Below are positions 1 to 8,394 of a stretch of 64,000 nt of DNA, in pieces. The first letter of the stretch is position 1, and every line of letters starts with the position of its first letter. The notes under the pieces are model-generated. The model worked only from the letters and a program-made list of their open reading frames with translations. It was not told the DNA's origin and did no database searches. Source of the DNA: Pseudomonas hunanensis (lineage in GTDB: Bacteria > Pseudomonadota > Gammaproteobacteria > Pseudomonadales > Pseudomonadaceae); NCBI RefSeq assembly GCF_013393325.1, contig NZ_QJRC01000080.1:248001-312000 (forward strand), written 5' to 3'. The position numbers were made by a program, and so were the translations under genes.

Positions 1-771
1 GAAACCAGCGCCGGCATGGAGCAGCAGTATCGCCAGGTTGACCAGGTAGCCACCGCCTCGCATGAAATGAGCGCCACCGCCCAGGATGTCGCCCGCAGCG
101 CCGCGCAGGCGGCACAGGCCGCGCGTGACGCCGACCAGGCCACCCGGGAAGGCCTGGCCGTGATCGACCGCACCACCACCAGCATCGATACCCTGGCCGC
201 CAACATGAGCGACGCCATGGCCGAAGTCGAAGGCCTGGCGCAGAACAGCGAAAAGATCGGTTCGGTGCTGGAGGTGATCCGCTCGATTGCCGAACAGACC
301 AACCTGCTGGCGCTCAACGCCGCCATCGAGGCTGCCCGTGCCGGTGAAGCCGGCCGTGGCTTTGCCGTGGTCGCCGATGAAGTACGCAACCTGGCTCGAC
401 GCACTCAGGAGTCGGTGGAAGAAACCCGCCAGGTGATCGAAGCCTTGCAGAACGGCACCCAGGAAGTGGTCGGCGCCATGGACCACAGCCACCGCCAGGC
501 ACAGAGTGGCGTTGCGCAGGTCGGCCAGGCCGTCACTGCACTGCAGCGCATTGGCCAGGCGGTGACGGTGATCACCGACATGAACCTGCAGATCGCTTCG
601 GCCGCCGAAGAGCAAAGCGCGGTAGCCGAGGAAATCAACAGCAACGTGGCGACCATTCGTGATGTGACGGAGTCGCTGTCAGGCCAGGCCAACGAGTCGG
701 CGCGGGTCAGCCAGTCGCTGAACAGCCTGGCCAACCAGCAGCAGGCGCTGATGGACCAGTTTCGCGTATGA
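1..771 (+). CDS. Methyl-accepting chemotaxis protein, C-terminal part (5' end outside window)
   Basis: The reading frame is open from base 1, so this is the cytoplasmic signalling half of a chemoreceptor whose sensor, membrane and HAMP parts lie upstream. The protein is a long helical coiled coil. The highly conserved hairpin tip that contacts CheW/CheA is present around residues 98-130 ([20 protein letters not shown] followed by [12 protein letters not shown]). The C-terminus ends in QFRV without a CheR/CheB tethering pentapeptide. Signals from an unknown ligand would be passed to the flagellar motor or a related phosphorelay. The ligand cannot be told from this half. The call is secure at family level. 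Confidence 0.95.
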   Translation, partial: ETSAGMEQQYRQVDQVATASHEMSATAQDVARSAAQAAQAARDADQATREGLAVIDRTTTSIDTLAANMSDAMAEVEGLAQNSEKIGSVLEVIRSIAEQTNLLALNAAIEAARAGEAGRGFAVVADEVRNLARRTQESVEETRQVIEALQNGTQEVVGAMDHSHRQAQSGVAQVGQAVTALQRIGQAVTVITDMNLQIASAAEEQSAVAEEINSNVATIRDVTESLSGQANESARVSQSLNSLANQQQALMDQFRV

Positions 772-778
772 GCCGGGC

Positions 779-800
779 GGGGCCGGCACCTGCCGGCCCC
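779..800. terminator. GC-rich hairpin between convergent genes
   Basis: A perfect 9-bp stem (GGGGCCGGC / GCCGGCCCC) with a 4-nt loop starts 8 bases after the chemoreceptor stop and ends 4 bases before the stop of the convergent protease gene. There is no T-run on either side, so it is a hairpin of terminator type rather than a textbook Rho-independent terminator. It may serve both genes. Confidence 0.5.
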
Positions 801-803
801 GAC

Positions 804-2708
804 TCAGGCCGCGAACCTGCCGCCGCCGAGGATGCGGTCCAGCAGCACCAGCGCGCCATGCACATTGGGCCTGGCGCCCATCGGCAGCACCTCGGTACCC
901 GCTAGCATGGCATCGTCGTAGCCAGACGCCATGACCAACTGATGCATCTGGTTGCCATTGAGGTAGACGTGGTGCTGCTCCATGGCGTAGGACTGGATCA
1001 GGCTCAATGCACCGCACACCATCGGCGTGGCGCTGGAAGTGCCAGCATAGCGGCCTGTGTAGTCCCTTTCCTCACCACGCAGGTCCTGCAAATCGCCATA
1101 GGAAAGCGTGACTACGCTGTCGCCCCAGGCATTGAGCATACGGTAACGGTAATGGTGATTGGAGTAGGCGTGGGGCTTGCCGTCATACGAATGGCAGGCC
1201 CCCACCAGAATCGCACCTGAATCGCCATGGTCGGCAAAATAGGGCCAGTTGGCCAGGTCGACACCTTCGCCAGCACGGGTGCCTTTGTCCGCAAGCGTCC
1301 TGCTGCTGCCATTGGCTGCTGCATTGACCACCACGGCACCGCGCCGGCTCAACTGCTGCATGACAGTCCACCAGGCCTTGTCGTGCAAGGATGGCAACAT
1401 GGTGCTCAGCACCTCGGCATGGGCGGTCTGCCGATTGATACCCACGATGTCGCCGGGTTCTACATTCCGTAGCAGGTCCTTGAGCGCCTGGAAGCTGCCT
1501 TGGGCATCCTCCGCGCGGTTGTTGTACAGGTACAGTTCGCTGTTACGGCTGATCCCGGTCGCGCCAATACCGTTGCCCGCAGCCAGAATGATTCCCACCG
1601 AAGCCGTTCCGTGGTCGGGATCATGGTTGGGTTCGAGCGAGACGATTTTCAAGGCAGGATTGCCGCGCAAGTCTTCATGATCAGGGTGCAACCCCCCATC
1701 ACTGAAGTGAATCCGCGCGCCGTAACCCGTTACCTGCTGCGCCCAGGCCTCGCGCACATTCAGCCCTTGCCACCGGGGGCCAGGTGCGTCGAGGTAATGC
1801 TGGCGCGGCTCGAAATCGGGTGTAGCTTGAGCATTTTCATAGGCATGGTTGCCCGCCACCACGGCGCCGCCGGTCAGCAGCGTTGCCAGTAGCCCGGCCA
1901 GGCCGAGCAAAATTAGGCTTGGCTGGGGCGCTGCCGGCATGAACTGCAGTGACTGCACATACTCCCGCGCCGCCAAAGTCTTGAGCAAGGCGAGGTAGGT
2001 GTCACCGAGCATGCTGGCTGGCTGGTCGAGAATGTAATGGTCGCGCAATGGCCGGAGCCTGTCTTCGCCCTGTTCCTGTTCGTCCAGAACAGGTCGCAAC
2101 GCGAGTACCGATTCAAGGTTCGGCCAGTAGCGGACCCATGCAGAACCTGAGCCCGGCTCCAGCTCTCGGAGAAATCGCTCGTGCCCTCCGGGGATGAATT
2201 CGATGACAACCGGCGGGAACGGTGTGCCGGGTGCCAAGGTGGGCATCCCTTGCGGCCCATCGTCGCCTCCCTGCACCTGCTCCACGGCTCGTTTACGACG
2301 CCCGCCAGCACCGGGTACCGGCACCTTGTCGAGGATGCTCCTGTTGACCTCGTCAGCCTTTATGTCGAGCACCAAGGGCCGCATGTCGATAACGCCAGCT
2401 GCGCCAACCGGCCGGCCCAGCGCCCGAGCATGCTCATCGAGCAGCACGACTTTGGGCTGGATCGAATACACGCCCGCCTCCTCTTCGGCCAGCAACGTGG
2501 CAGGGCATCCATGGTCGCTCGGCTTGCCGCTGCGTGCCTGGGAGTACACGGACTTTCCCGGGAATGAAACCGGGCCGTCGGGGCCAGCCCGTTCAAGTTC
2601 GTAGCGGATGCGATTGACCTTGTGCAGGTCTGCACCGTAACAGCGAACATGAAGTTTTCCATCGAAACGAAAGTTGCGGTAATACACGAAATGTAAATCC
2701 AGCGTCAT
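804..2708 (-). CDS. S8 (subtilisin-like) serine peptidase with N-terminal extension and internal hydrophobic segment
   Basis: About 634 residues. The S8 catalytic set is readable: Asp337 (HFSDGG), His366 (DHGTASVG), oxyanion Asn466 (AAANGSS) and Ser558 (GTSSATPM). The protein starts MTLDLHFVYYRNF with no signal peptide. A roughly 260-residue N-terminal region of unknown type comes first, then one strongly hydrophobic stretch near residues 264-286, then the peptidase domain to the C-terminus. I chose the ATG at 2708 because a GAGG ribosome site precedes it; the longer frame upstream looks non-coding. The architecture suggests a membrane-tethered protease whose cytoplasmic or translocated N-terminal domain is separate from the catalytic domain. 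Substrate unknown. It may belong with self-sorting subtilases found near secretion or toxin loci, but nothing adjacent confirms that. Confidence 0.85.
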   Translation of the reverse strand: MTLDLHFVYYRNFRFDGKLHVRCYGADLHKVNRIRYELERAGPDGPVSFPGKSVYSQARSGKPSDHGCPATLLAEEEAGVYSIQPKVVLLDEHARALGRPVGAAGVIDMRPLVLDIKADEVNRSILDKVPVPGAGGRRKRAVEQVQGGDDGPQGMPTLAPGTPFPPVVIEFIPGGHERFLRELEPGSGSAWVRYWPNLESVLALRPVLDEQEQGEDRLRPLRDHYILDQPASMLGDTYLALLKTLAAREYVQSLQFMPAAPQPSLILLGLAGLLATLLTGGAVVAGNHAYENAQATPDFEPRQHYLDAPGPRWQGLNVREAWAQQVTGYGARIHFSDGGLHPDHEDLRGNPALKIVSLEPNHDPDHGTASVGIILAAGNGIGATGISRNSELYLYNNRAEDAQGSFQALKDLLRNVEPGDIVGINRQTAHAEVLSTMLPSLHDKAWWTVMQQLSRRGAVVVNAAANGSSRTLADKGTRAGEGVDLANWPYFADHGDSGAILVGACHSYDGKPHAYSNHHYRYRMLNAWGDSVVTLSYGDLQDLRGEERDYTGRYAGTSSATPMVCGALSLIQSYAMEQHHVYLNGNQMHQLVMASGYDDAMLAGTEVLPMGARPNVHGALVLLDRILGGGRFAA

Positions 2709-2870
2709 CGGGGCTGCCTCTTCAGGTGTGCATGCCAAGCAGAAGAGCCCAGCTTTGCAGCGCGCAGCACGCCTGGGCAGTGGGAGCACCTTCCCCCGAC
2801 CGCGCCGGCGATGCGCCAGGGGCCTCGTCTACACTTGCCCGCATCCACTCAATGGCAATCGAAGGCCCCG

Positions 2871-3887
2871 ATGAACAGACTTCCAATGCTGCTGGCCAGC
2901 CTGCTGCTCGCTGTCAGCCTGGCCGCCACCGACAGCGCCGCCTCGGCAGAACGCAGCGAGCCCATCCACTTTGGCGCCATCGGCTGGGAAAGCGGTGCCC
3001 TCACCACCGAAATCCTGCGGCTGATCGTGGAGCGCGGCTACGGCTACACCACCGACACCCTGCCCGGTAGCACCGTCAGCATGGAGGTGGCCCTGGCGCG
3101 CAATGACCTGCAAGTGATCGCCGAGGAGTGGGCCGGGCGCAGCCCTGCCTGGGTCAAGGCCGAACAGGCCGGCCAGGTGTTCGCGCTGGGCGATACGGTG
3201 AAAAATGCAGAGGAAGGTTGGTGGGTGCCGGCCTATGTGATCGAAGGCGATGCCGCACGCAAACTGAAACCCTTGGCACCCCAGTTGCGCAGTGTCGAGG
3301 ACCTCAAGCGTTACCCGCAGGTTTTCCGCGACCCCGAGTCGCCCGACAAGGGCCGTTTCCTGAACAGCCCCAGCGGCTGGACGTCTGAAACGGTCAACAG
3401 CCAGAAGCTCAAGGCCTACGGTTTGAATGACCTCTATACCAACTTCCGCAGTGGCTCCGGCGCGGCGATGGACGCCGAGATCGGCTCGGCTATCCGTCGT
3501 GGCCAACCGGTGCTGTTCTACTACTGGAACCCGACCCCGCTGATGGGGCGCTACAAGCTTGTACGCCTGCAAGAGCCACCATTCAATGCCCAGGCCTGGG
3601 CCACCCTCACCGATGCCGGCAACCCCAACCCGAAGGGCAGCCGGTCGCTGCCGGCGAAGTTGTCGATTGGCGTGTCCAAGGTCTTTCGTGAGAGCTACCC
3701 GGACCTGGTCAGCGTGTTCGAACGGGTGGACCTGCCCATCGATCGCCTGAACCAGGCCTTGGCCGCAATGAGCGAAAAACGAACACCACCGCGCGACGCA
3801 GCCCTGACCTTCCTGCGCGATAACCCTGATGTGTGGAAAACCTGGCTGCCTGCGGACATCGCCGCCAAGGTCGAGGCCAGCCTGTGA
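2871..3887 (+). CDS. ABC transporter periplasmic substrate-binding protein, glycine betaine/choline (OpuAC) type
   Basis: A 338-residue periplasmic binding protein. The start at 2871 gives a Sec signal peptide (MNRLPMLLASLLLAVSLAAT, cleavage near ASA) after a GAAGG ribosome site. The mature protein begins IHFGAIGWESGALTTEILRL, the usual opening of OpuAC/ProX proteins that bind quaternary amines through an aromatic cage; several Trp/Tyr positions (EEWAGRSPAWV, EEGWWVPAY, FYYWNPT) fit this. It overlaps the following permease gene by 4 bases, so the two are translationally coupled. No ATPase gene follows. The exact ligand (betaine, choline, carnitine, proline betaine) cannot be assigned from sequence alone. 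Confidence 0.88.
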   Translation: MNRLPMLLASLLLAVSLAATDSAASAERSEPIHFGAIGWESGALTTEILRLIVERGYGYTTDTLPGSTVSMEVALARNDLQVIAEEWAGRSPAWVKAEQAGQVFALGDTVKNAEEGWWVPAYVIEGDAARKLKPLAPQLRSVEDLKRYPQVFRDPESPDKGRFLNSPSGWTSETVNSQKLKAYGLNDLYTNFRSGSGAAMDAEIGSAIRRGQPVLFYYWNPTPLMGRYKLVRLQEPPFNAQAWATLTDAGNPNPKGSRSLPAKLSIGVSKVFRESYPDLVSVFERVDLPIDRLNQALAAMSEKRTPPRDAALTFLRDNPDVWKTWLPADIAAKVEASL

Positions 3888-4732
3888 GTGACGGCTTCCC
3901 GCAGACTCTGCAGTTTTCCTTTGCCGACAGCGTCAACCGCCTGGTCGACTGGCTGGTGATGAACTACGGCGACCACCTGCGCAGCGTCTCAGACCACTTG
4001 CTGCAACTGCTGGTCGGCCTGGAGAACCTGTTGCGCCTGCTGCCCTGGTGGCTGTTGTTGCTGCTGGTCGGCCTGCTGGCCTGGCACGCCACCCGCAGCG
4101 TTGTGCGCAGCACAATACTGGTCGCGCTGCTGGCATTTATCGGCATGCTCGGGCTGTGGGACAAGCTGCTGCAAACCCTGGCGCTGGTGCTGGTCAGTAC
4201 CGGCCTGTGCGTGCTGGTGGGCGTGCCATTGGGCATCCTGCTGGCCGCCCGACCGCTGGCCAGGCGGTTGCTTCTGCCGGTACTGGATGTGATGCAGACG
4301 CTGCCGGCGTTCGTTTACCTGATCCCGGTGCTGATGCTGTTTGGCCTGGGCAAGGTGCCCGCCGTATTCGCCACGCTGATATACGCCCTGCCACCGCTGG
4401 TGCGGTTGACCGAACTGGGCTTGAGCCAAATCGACCCTTCGTTGTTGCAGGCGGCCCACGGCCTGGGCGCCAGCCGCTGGCAGCGGTTGCGGCGCATCGC
4501 CCTGCCCTTGGCGCTGCCAAGCATCATGGCCGGGCTCAACCAGTCGGTGATGATGGCCTTGTCGATGGTGGTAGTGGCGTCGATGATCGGCGCCCGTGGG
4601 CTGGGTGAGGATGTGCTGGCGGGGATCCAGACCTTGAATGTTGGTCAGGGCGTGCAGGCCGGGCTGGCAATTGTTGCCCTGGCCATGGTGATCGACAGGA
4701 TCAGCCAGGCGTATGGGCGTAATAGGCGCTGA
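3884..4732 (+). CDS. ABC transporter permease, proline/glycine betaine (ProW) type
   Basis: A 282-residue inner-membrane permease. The likely start is the GTG at 3884, which overlaps the stop of the binding-protein gene (GTGA). Several hydrophobic helices are visible, and the EAA loop that docks on the ATPase is clear near residues 190-215 (AAHGLGASRWQRLRRIALP). Such permeases form a homodimer with two copies of an ATPase of the ProV/OpuAA type. Here the next gene is a LysR regulator and no ATPase lies within the window close by, so this importer presumably borrows an ATPase encoded elsewhere, or is fed by one of several betaine systems. Confidence 0.88.
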   Translation: MSDGFPQTLQFSFADSVNRLVDWLVMNYGDHLRSVSDHLLQLLVGLENLLRLLPWWLLLLLVGLLAWHATRSVVRSTILVALLAFIGMLGLWDKLLQTLALVLVSTGLCVLVGVPLGILLAARPLARRLLLPVLDVMQTLPAFVYLIPVLMLFGLGKVPAVFATLIYALPPLVRLTELGLSQIDPSLLQAAHGLGASRWQRLRRIALPLALPSIMAGLNQSVMMALSMVVVASMIGARGLGEDVLAGIQTLNVGQGVQAGLAIVALAMVIDRISQAYGRNRR

Positions 4733-4802
4733 GCAGCCTTGTGCTGCGAAACGGCCGGGCCTGACAATGCAGCACTGACCGTTCAACCCTGGACCCGCCC
4801 GC

Positions 4803-5666
4803 ATGTCTCTCAAAGCCCTGCGCACCCTGGTGACCATCGCCCGCCACGGCACCTTCGCCCGCGCCGCCGACCTGCTCAGCCTCACCCCTTCAGCGGTGAG
4901 CCTGCACATCAAGACCCTTGAAGACGAGTTGCAGGTTCCCCTGTTCGACCGCAGCCGCAGGCAGGTGGCCCTGACTGAAGCAGGCCAATTGGCGGTGGCT
5001 CGCGCCGAGAGCATTCTGGCTGCCTACGACGAACTGGCCGACGCCTTGGCCTGCGGCCCGAGCCTGCGCGGCCGCCTGCGCCTGGGGGCGATCCATACCG
5101 TGTTGGCGCGGCGCCTGCCCAGGGCGCTGGTGTGGATCAAGGCCAACCACCCGCAGTTGCACATCAGCGTGGCCTCGGGCATGTCGGCGGAGCTGGCGCG
5201 ACGCGTGGAGGACGGTGAACTCGACGCGGCGATCACCACCGAACCCGTCAGCCCTTACCCGCAAAGCCTGGACTTCACTGCATTGTTCGAAGACCGCTTC
5301 TGGGTCATCGCCAGCCCTGAACTGGCCGGGCACAGCGTGCCGCAGTTGCTGGCCAGCCAGCCATTCCTGCGCTTCGACAAGCGCGCCTGGGCCGGGCGAC
5401 AGATCGAGCAGGAGTTGCGTCGCCAGCATTTGCAGGTGAGCGAGCAGATGGAACTGGACAGCCAGGAAGCTTTGGCGCGCATGGCGGTGATGGGCCTGGG
5501 CGTGGCGATCGTACCCATGGCCGATGACGACCTGCAGCGCTTGCCGCCCGCCACTTGCCTGCCGTTTGGCGAGCCGCAGCTGACGCGACGTGTGGTGTTG
5601 CTGGAGCATGAGAAAAGCCAGCGACGGCATTTGAGTGCTGTGCTGAAGACAGCCTTGGAGTCGTAA
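4803..5666 (+). CDS. LysR-family transcriptional regulator
   Basis: 287 residues. The N-terminal winged helix-turn-helix is typical (LKALRTLVTIARHGTFARAA, then SAVSLHIKTLEDEL), followed by the two-lobed effector domain. It lies 70 bases after the betaine-type permease and about 100 bases before an AEC-family exporter gene, all on the same strand. It could control either neighbour; LysR proteins more often act on a divergent gene, and none is present here. Target and inducer are unknown. Confidence 0.9.
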   Translation: MSLKALRTLVTIARHGTFARAADLLSLTPSAVSLHIKTLEDELQVPLFDRSRRQVALTEAGQLAVARAESILAAYDELADALACGPSLRGRLRLGAIHTVLARRLPRALVWIKANHPQLHISVASGMSAELARRVEDGELDAAITTEPVSPYPQSLDFTALFEDRFWVIASPELAGHSVPQLLASQPFLRFDKRAWAGRQIEQELRRQHLQVSEQMELDSQEALARMAVMGLGVAIVPMADDDLQRLPPATCLPFGEPQLTRRVVLLEHEKSQRRHLSAVLKTALES

Positions 5667-5772
5667 GCTGCAACAATGCATTTTTTCTCAATAGTCAGTG
5701 CAGAAAACAACGTTTTTACAGACCGTTCCTCACCCGTAGTCTGTTCGCGTACCCGACCACGGAACGTCGATC

Positions 5773-6690
5773 ATGCTCCACTTGCTGCTGACCACCCTGC
5801 TCCCGATCATCCTGCTGATTGCCTTGGGCACCTTCCTGCGCCTACGCGGCTTTCTTGGCGAAAGCTTCTGGCCCGGCGCCGAGCGCCTGAGCTACTACGT
5901 ACTGCTGCCGTCGCTGTTTCTGCACGGCCTGGCCACCGCCAACCTTGATGGCGTACCGGTGCTGGGCATGGTCGGCGCACTGATGCTTTCGACCCTGGCC
6001 GGCGCCGTATTACTGATGCTGTATCAAGGGGCGGTAAGCCACGATGGCGCCGATTTCACCTCGGTGTTCCAGGGTGGTATTCGTTTCAACAACTACATTG
6101 GTGCCACCCTGGCGGCTGGCATCTACGGCAGTGCAGGGATTGCCCTGGCGGCGGTAGCCAATGCCGCCATCGTCCCCCTGGTCAACCTGCTCTGCGTGCT
6201 GGTGTTCGCCCGCTTCAGCGCCCGCCACAGTTCACCGCTCACGGTGCTACGGGCAATCTTCGCCAACCCGCTGATCGTCGGCTGTGCGGGTGGGCTGCTG
6301 CTGAGGGCCACCGGTTTGGGCTTGCCGACCGGGATCGAGCCCACGATCAAGGCCTTGGGCCAGGCCGCCCTGCCGCTGGGTTTGCTGTGCGTCGGCGCGG
6401 CACTGGGCGGCGCTCGCCTGGGCCAGCAGGTGCGCCCGCTGATGGCGGCGTCGGCGTTCAAGTTCCTGGTCATGCCACTGACCACCTGGGGCCTGTGCAG
6501 AGTGCTCGGCCTGAGTGGTCAGGCGGCGGTGGTGGCGGTGCTGTTCCAAGCGCTGCCCACCGCTTCGTCATCCTATGTGATGGCCCGGCAAATGGGCGGC
6601 AATGCGCCCTTGATGGCCACCATCATCGCCCTGCAGACCGTAGCGGCCGCCGCCACCCTGCCTTTGGTGTTAATGCTTACGCTTGGCTAG
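5773..6690 (+). CDS. AEC-family (auxin efflux carrier-like) membrane transporter
   Basis: 305 residues, almost wholly hydrophobic, with about ten helices in two halves. It opens MLHLLLTTLLPIILLIALGT and continues GFLGESFWPGAERLSYYVLLPSLF, the pattern of AEC/PIN-like carriers. Bacterial members move organic acids such as malate or malonate, or are of unknown substrate. The preceding LysR regulator on the same strand may control it. The gene ends 34 bases before the next start. Function is assigned only to family level. Confidence 0.88.
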   Translation: MLHLLLTTLLPIILLIALGTFLRLRGFLGESFWPGAERLSYYVLLPSLFLHGLATANLDGVPVLGMVGALMLSTLAGAVLLMLYQGAVSHDGADFTSVFQGGIRFNNYIGATLAAGIYGSAGIALAAVANAAIVPLVNLLCVLVFARFSARHSSPLTVLRAIFANPLIVGCAGGLLLRATGLGLPTGIEPTIKALGQAALPLGLLCVGAALGGARLGQQVRPLMAASAFKFLVMPLTTWGLCRVLGLSGQAAVVAVLFQALPTASSSYVMARQMGGNAPLMATIIALQTVAAAATLPLVLMLTLG

Positions 6691-6724
6691 ACTGAGACTC
6701 ACTCCACCCTTCGGAAGCTTGCCC

Positions 6725-7336
6725 ATGCGCCGTTACTGGATGCTGCTCGGCCTCACCTCGGCACTGCTCGCTGGCCCCTTGAATGCGGCCGACCCGGCCA
6801 AGGCCGCCGTCGCCGAGGACAAGGCCGAAGTGCTTGAAGAAAAGGTGGTGGAAGATGCCCCTCCCCCCAAAAAAGCTGAAAAACTGACCCCAGGCGAAGC
6901 GCAGGCGGTCGACCCGGTTGGCAAGGCGCCGTTGGATGACAGCATCACCTGCCTGGCCCGCACCATCTACTGGGAAGCCAAAGGCGCCGATGCCGAGGAC
7001 ATGACCGCCGTGGCCAGCGTGGTGCTCAACCGCCTGGGCCACGATGGCTTCCCGGACACCATCTGCGGGGTGGTCAAGCAGGGCGTGGAAAGCAAGGCCT
7101 GCCAGTTTTCCTGGTGGTGCGACGGGCGCTCGGATCAGGTCGAGGAAGCCCAGCGCTACGATGTCGCCAAAGAAATCGCACGCAAGGCACTGAACCAGCA
7201 GTTGAAGGACCCCACCGGCGGCGCGCTGTACTTCCACGACCGCACCGTGCACCCCGATTGGGCCAAGGCGTATCGCAAAACAGCGCAGACTACCCACTTC
7301 CTGTTCTACAAGCCGAACCAGGCGTTGGCGCGTTGA
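6725..7336 (+). CDS. Cell wall hydrolase, SleB-like (Hydrolase_2 family)
   Basis: 203 residues. The start at 6725 gives a signal peptide (MRRYWMLLGLTSALLAGPLNA). A charged Ala/Glu/Lys-rich linker (residues about 22-65) precedes the domain. The SleB-like domain begins CLARTIYWEAKGADAEDMTA, with the characteristic Glu in YWEAKG and later CQFSWWCDGR and ALYFHD. Proteins of this family cut peptidoglycan, most likely as lytic transglycosylases, in the envelope. Gram-negative members probably act in wall remodelling rather than spore germination. Monocistronic by spacing. Confidence 0.88.
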   Translation: MRRYWMLLGLTSALLAGPLNAADPAKAAVAEDKAEVLEEKVVEDAPPPKKAEKLTPGEAQAVDPVGKAPLDDSITCLARTIYWEAKGADAEDMTAVASVVLNRLGHDGFPDTICGVVKQGVESKACQFSWWCDGRSDQVEEAQRYDVAKEIARKALNQQLKDPTGGALYFHDRTVHPDWAKAYRKTAQTTHFLFYKPNQALAR

Positions 7337-7363
7337 TGCGAACGCGGCGGACCGTGCGGGCTC

Positions 7364-7384
7364 GATAAGAATGATTAGCAATTC
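7364..7384. promoter_or_regulatory. Possible Fur-like box, weak
   Basis: An AT-rich element (GATAAGAATGATTAGCAATT and one further base) stands out in the 206-bp space between the cell wall hydrolase and the CAP-domain gene. It resembles Pseudomonas Fur sites of GATAAT-hexamer type but matches only in part. It lies about 160 bases before the CAP-domain start. The rest of the space shows nothing clear. Confidence 0.3.
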
Positions 7385-7542
7385 ATCGCACTTTTCCGCA
7401 GGCCAGTGGTCTACTCCCTCTTTTGCCGCCAGCAACGATTGCCGGCGCTTTCATTGCTTTGCACGAGCTAGGGCCAAAAGCCCCCGGCTTGTGTAGGATG
7501 AGCAGCGCATACCACGACGCTGCCAGTCATAGGGAGATCCAC

Positions 7543-8394
7543 ATGCGCGTCCTGTCATCCGTTGCCGCCTTGTCGCTGGGCCTGGTCGTTTCGACCGGGG
7601 TACTGGCTGTCACCGGCGAAGAGGCGCAACTGATCGATTCGATCAATGTGTACCGCAGCAAGGCCCAGCCCTGCGGTGGCGAGGCGTCGCTGGAGCTGCC
7701 GCCGCTCAATAGCGACACTCGCCTTGCGCTGTCGCCAGAAGGCACCCGCGACTTGCAACAGGCCATGACCCGCGCGGCCTACCCCATGGTCAACGTCCAG
7801 GCCATCAGCCTGTCGGGCCCGCGCGATGCGCGCGCCGCCATGCATGCCATCGAGGAAAGCTTCTGCCAGGTAGTGCTCGACCCGCAATTCGTCGATATCG
7901 GCGTCAGCCAGGAGGGCCGCGACTGGCGCATCGTGCTGGCCCGGCCGTTGCTCAGCGGCCGCCTGGGTGACTGGCAAGCCGAGGGGCAGAAAGTGCTGCA
8001 GGAGATCAACGCTGCGCGCAAGGTGCCACGCCAATGCGGTGGCCAACCCTTTGCCGCCGCCCCGCCACTGAGCTGGAGCACAGTACTGGCCGGGGTGGCT
8101 GCCAACCACACGCGGTCCATGGCCAACCAGAACTTCTTCGACCACATCGACAAGGATGGCCGCACACCCGGTGACCGGGCGGAACTGGCCGGGTACCTGT
8201 ATCAGCAAATCGGCGAGAACATTGCCGCCGGGCGTGATACTGCGCACAAAGTGGTCGACGGCTGGCTGGATAGCCCAGGGCACTGCGCCACGCTGATGAA
8301 CCCAGACTTCCGTGAACTGGGGGCTGCCTATGCGGTAGACCCGAAGAGCGATGCCGGGATCTACTGGACAGGCTTGTTCGGCACACCGCAGTAA
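7543..8394 (+). CDS. CAP/SCP (PR-1-like) domain protein, secreted
   Basis: 283 residues. The start at 7543 follows AGGGAGA and gives a signal peptide ending near GVLA. The N-terminal part (about residues 20-150) carries a pair of Cys and has no recognisable family. The C-terminal CAP domain is clear (ANHTRSMANQNFFDHID, then GENIAAG, then WLDSPGHCATLMNPDFRELG), with the His/Glu/His set usual in the YkwD-like branch. Bacterial CAP proteins are extracytoplasmic; their activities are poorly known. The 3' end overlaps the convergent GlxA-type regulator by 34 bases. Confidence 0.87.
   Translation: MRVLSSVAALSLGLVVSTGVLAVTGEEAQLIDSINVYRSKAQPCGGEASLELPPLNSDTRLALSPEGTRDLQQAMTRAAYPMVNVQAISLSGPRDARAAMHAIEESFCQVVLDPQFVDIGVSQEGRDWRIVLARPLLSGRLGDWQAEGQKVLQEINAARKVPRQCGGQPFAAAPPLSWSTVLAGVAANHTRSMANQNFFDHIDKDGRTPGDRAELAGYLYQQIGENIAAGRDTAHKVVDGWLDSPGHCATLMNPDFRELGAAYAVDPKSDAGIYWTGLFGTPQ

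Noticed and set aside
2777..2820. REP-like sequence upstream of the protease gene
   Set aside because: Only short fragments (TGGGAGC, GCCGGCGATG) match the class and no stem of useful length forms.
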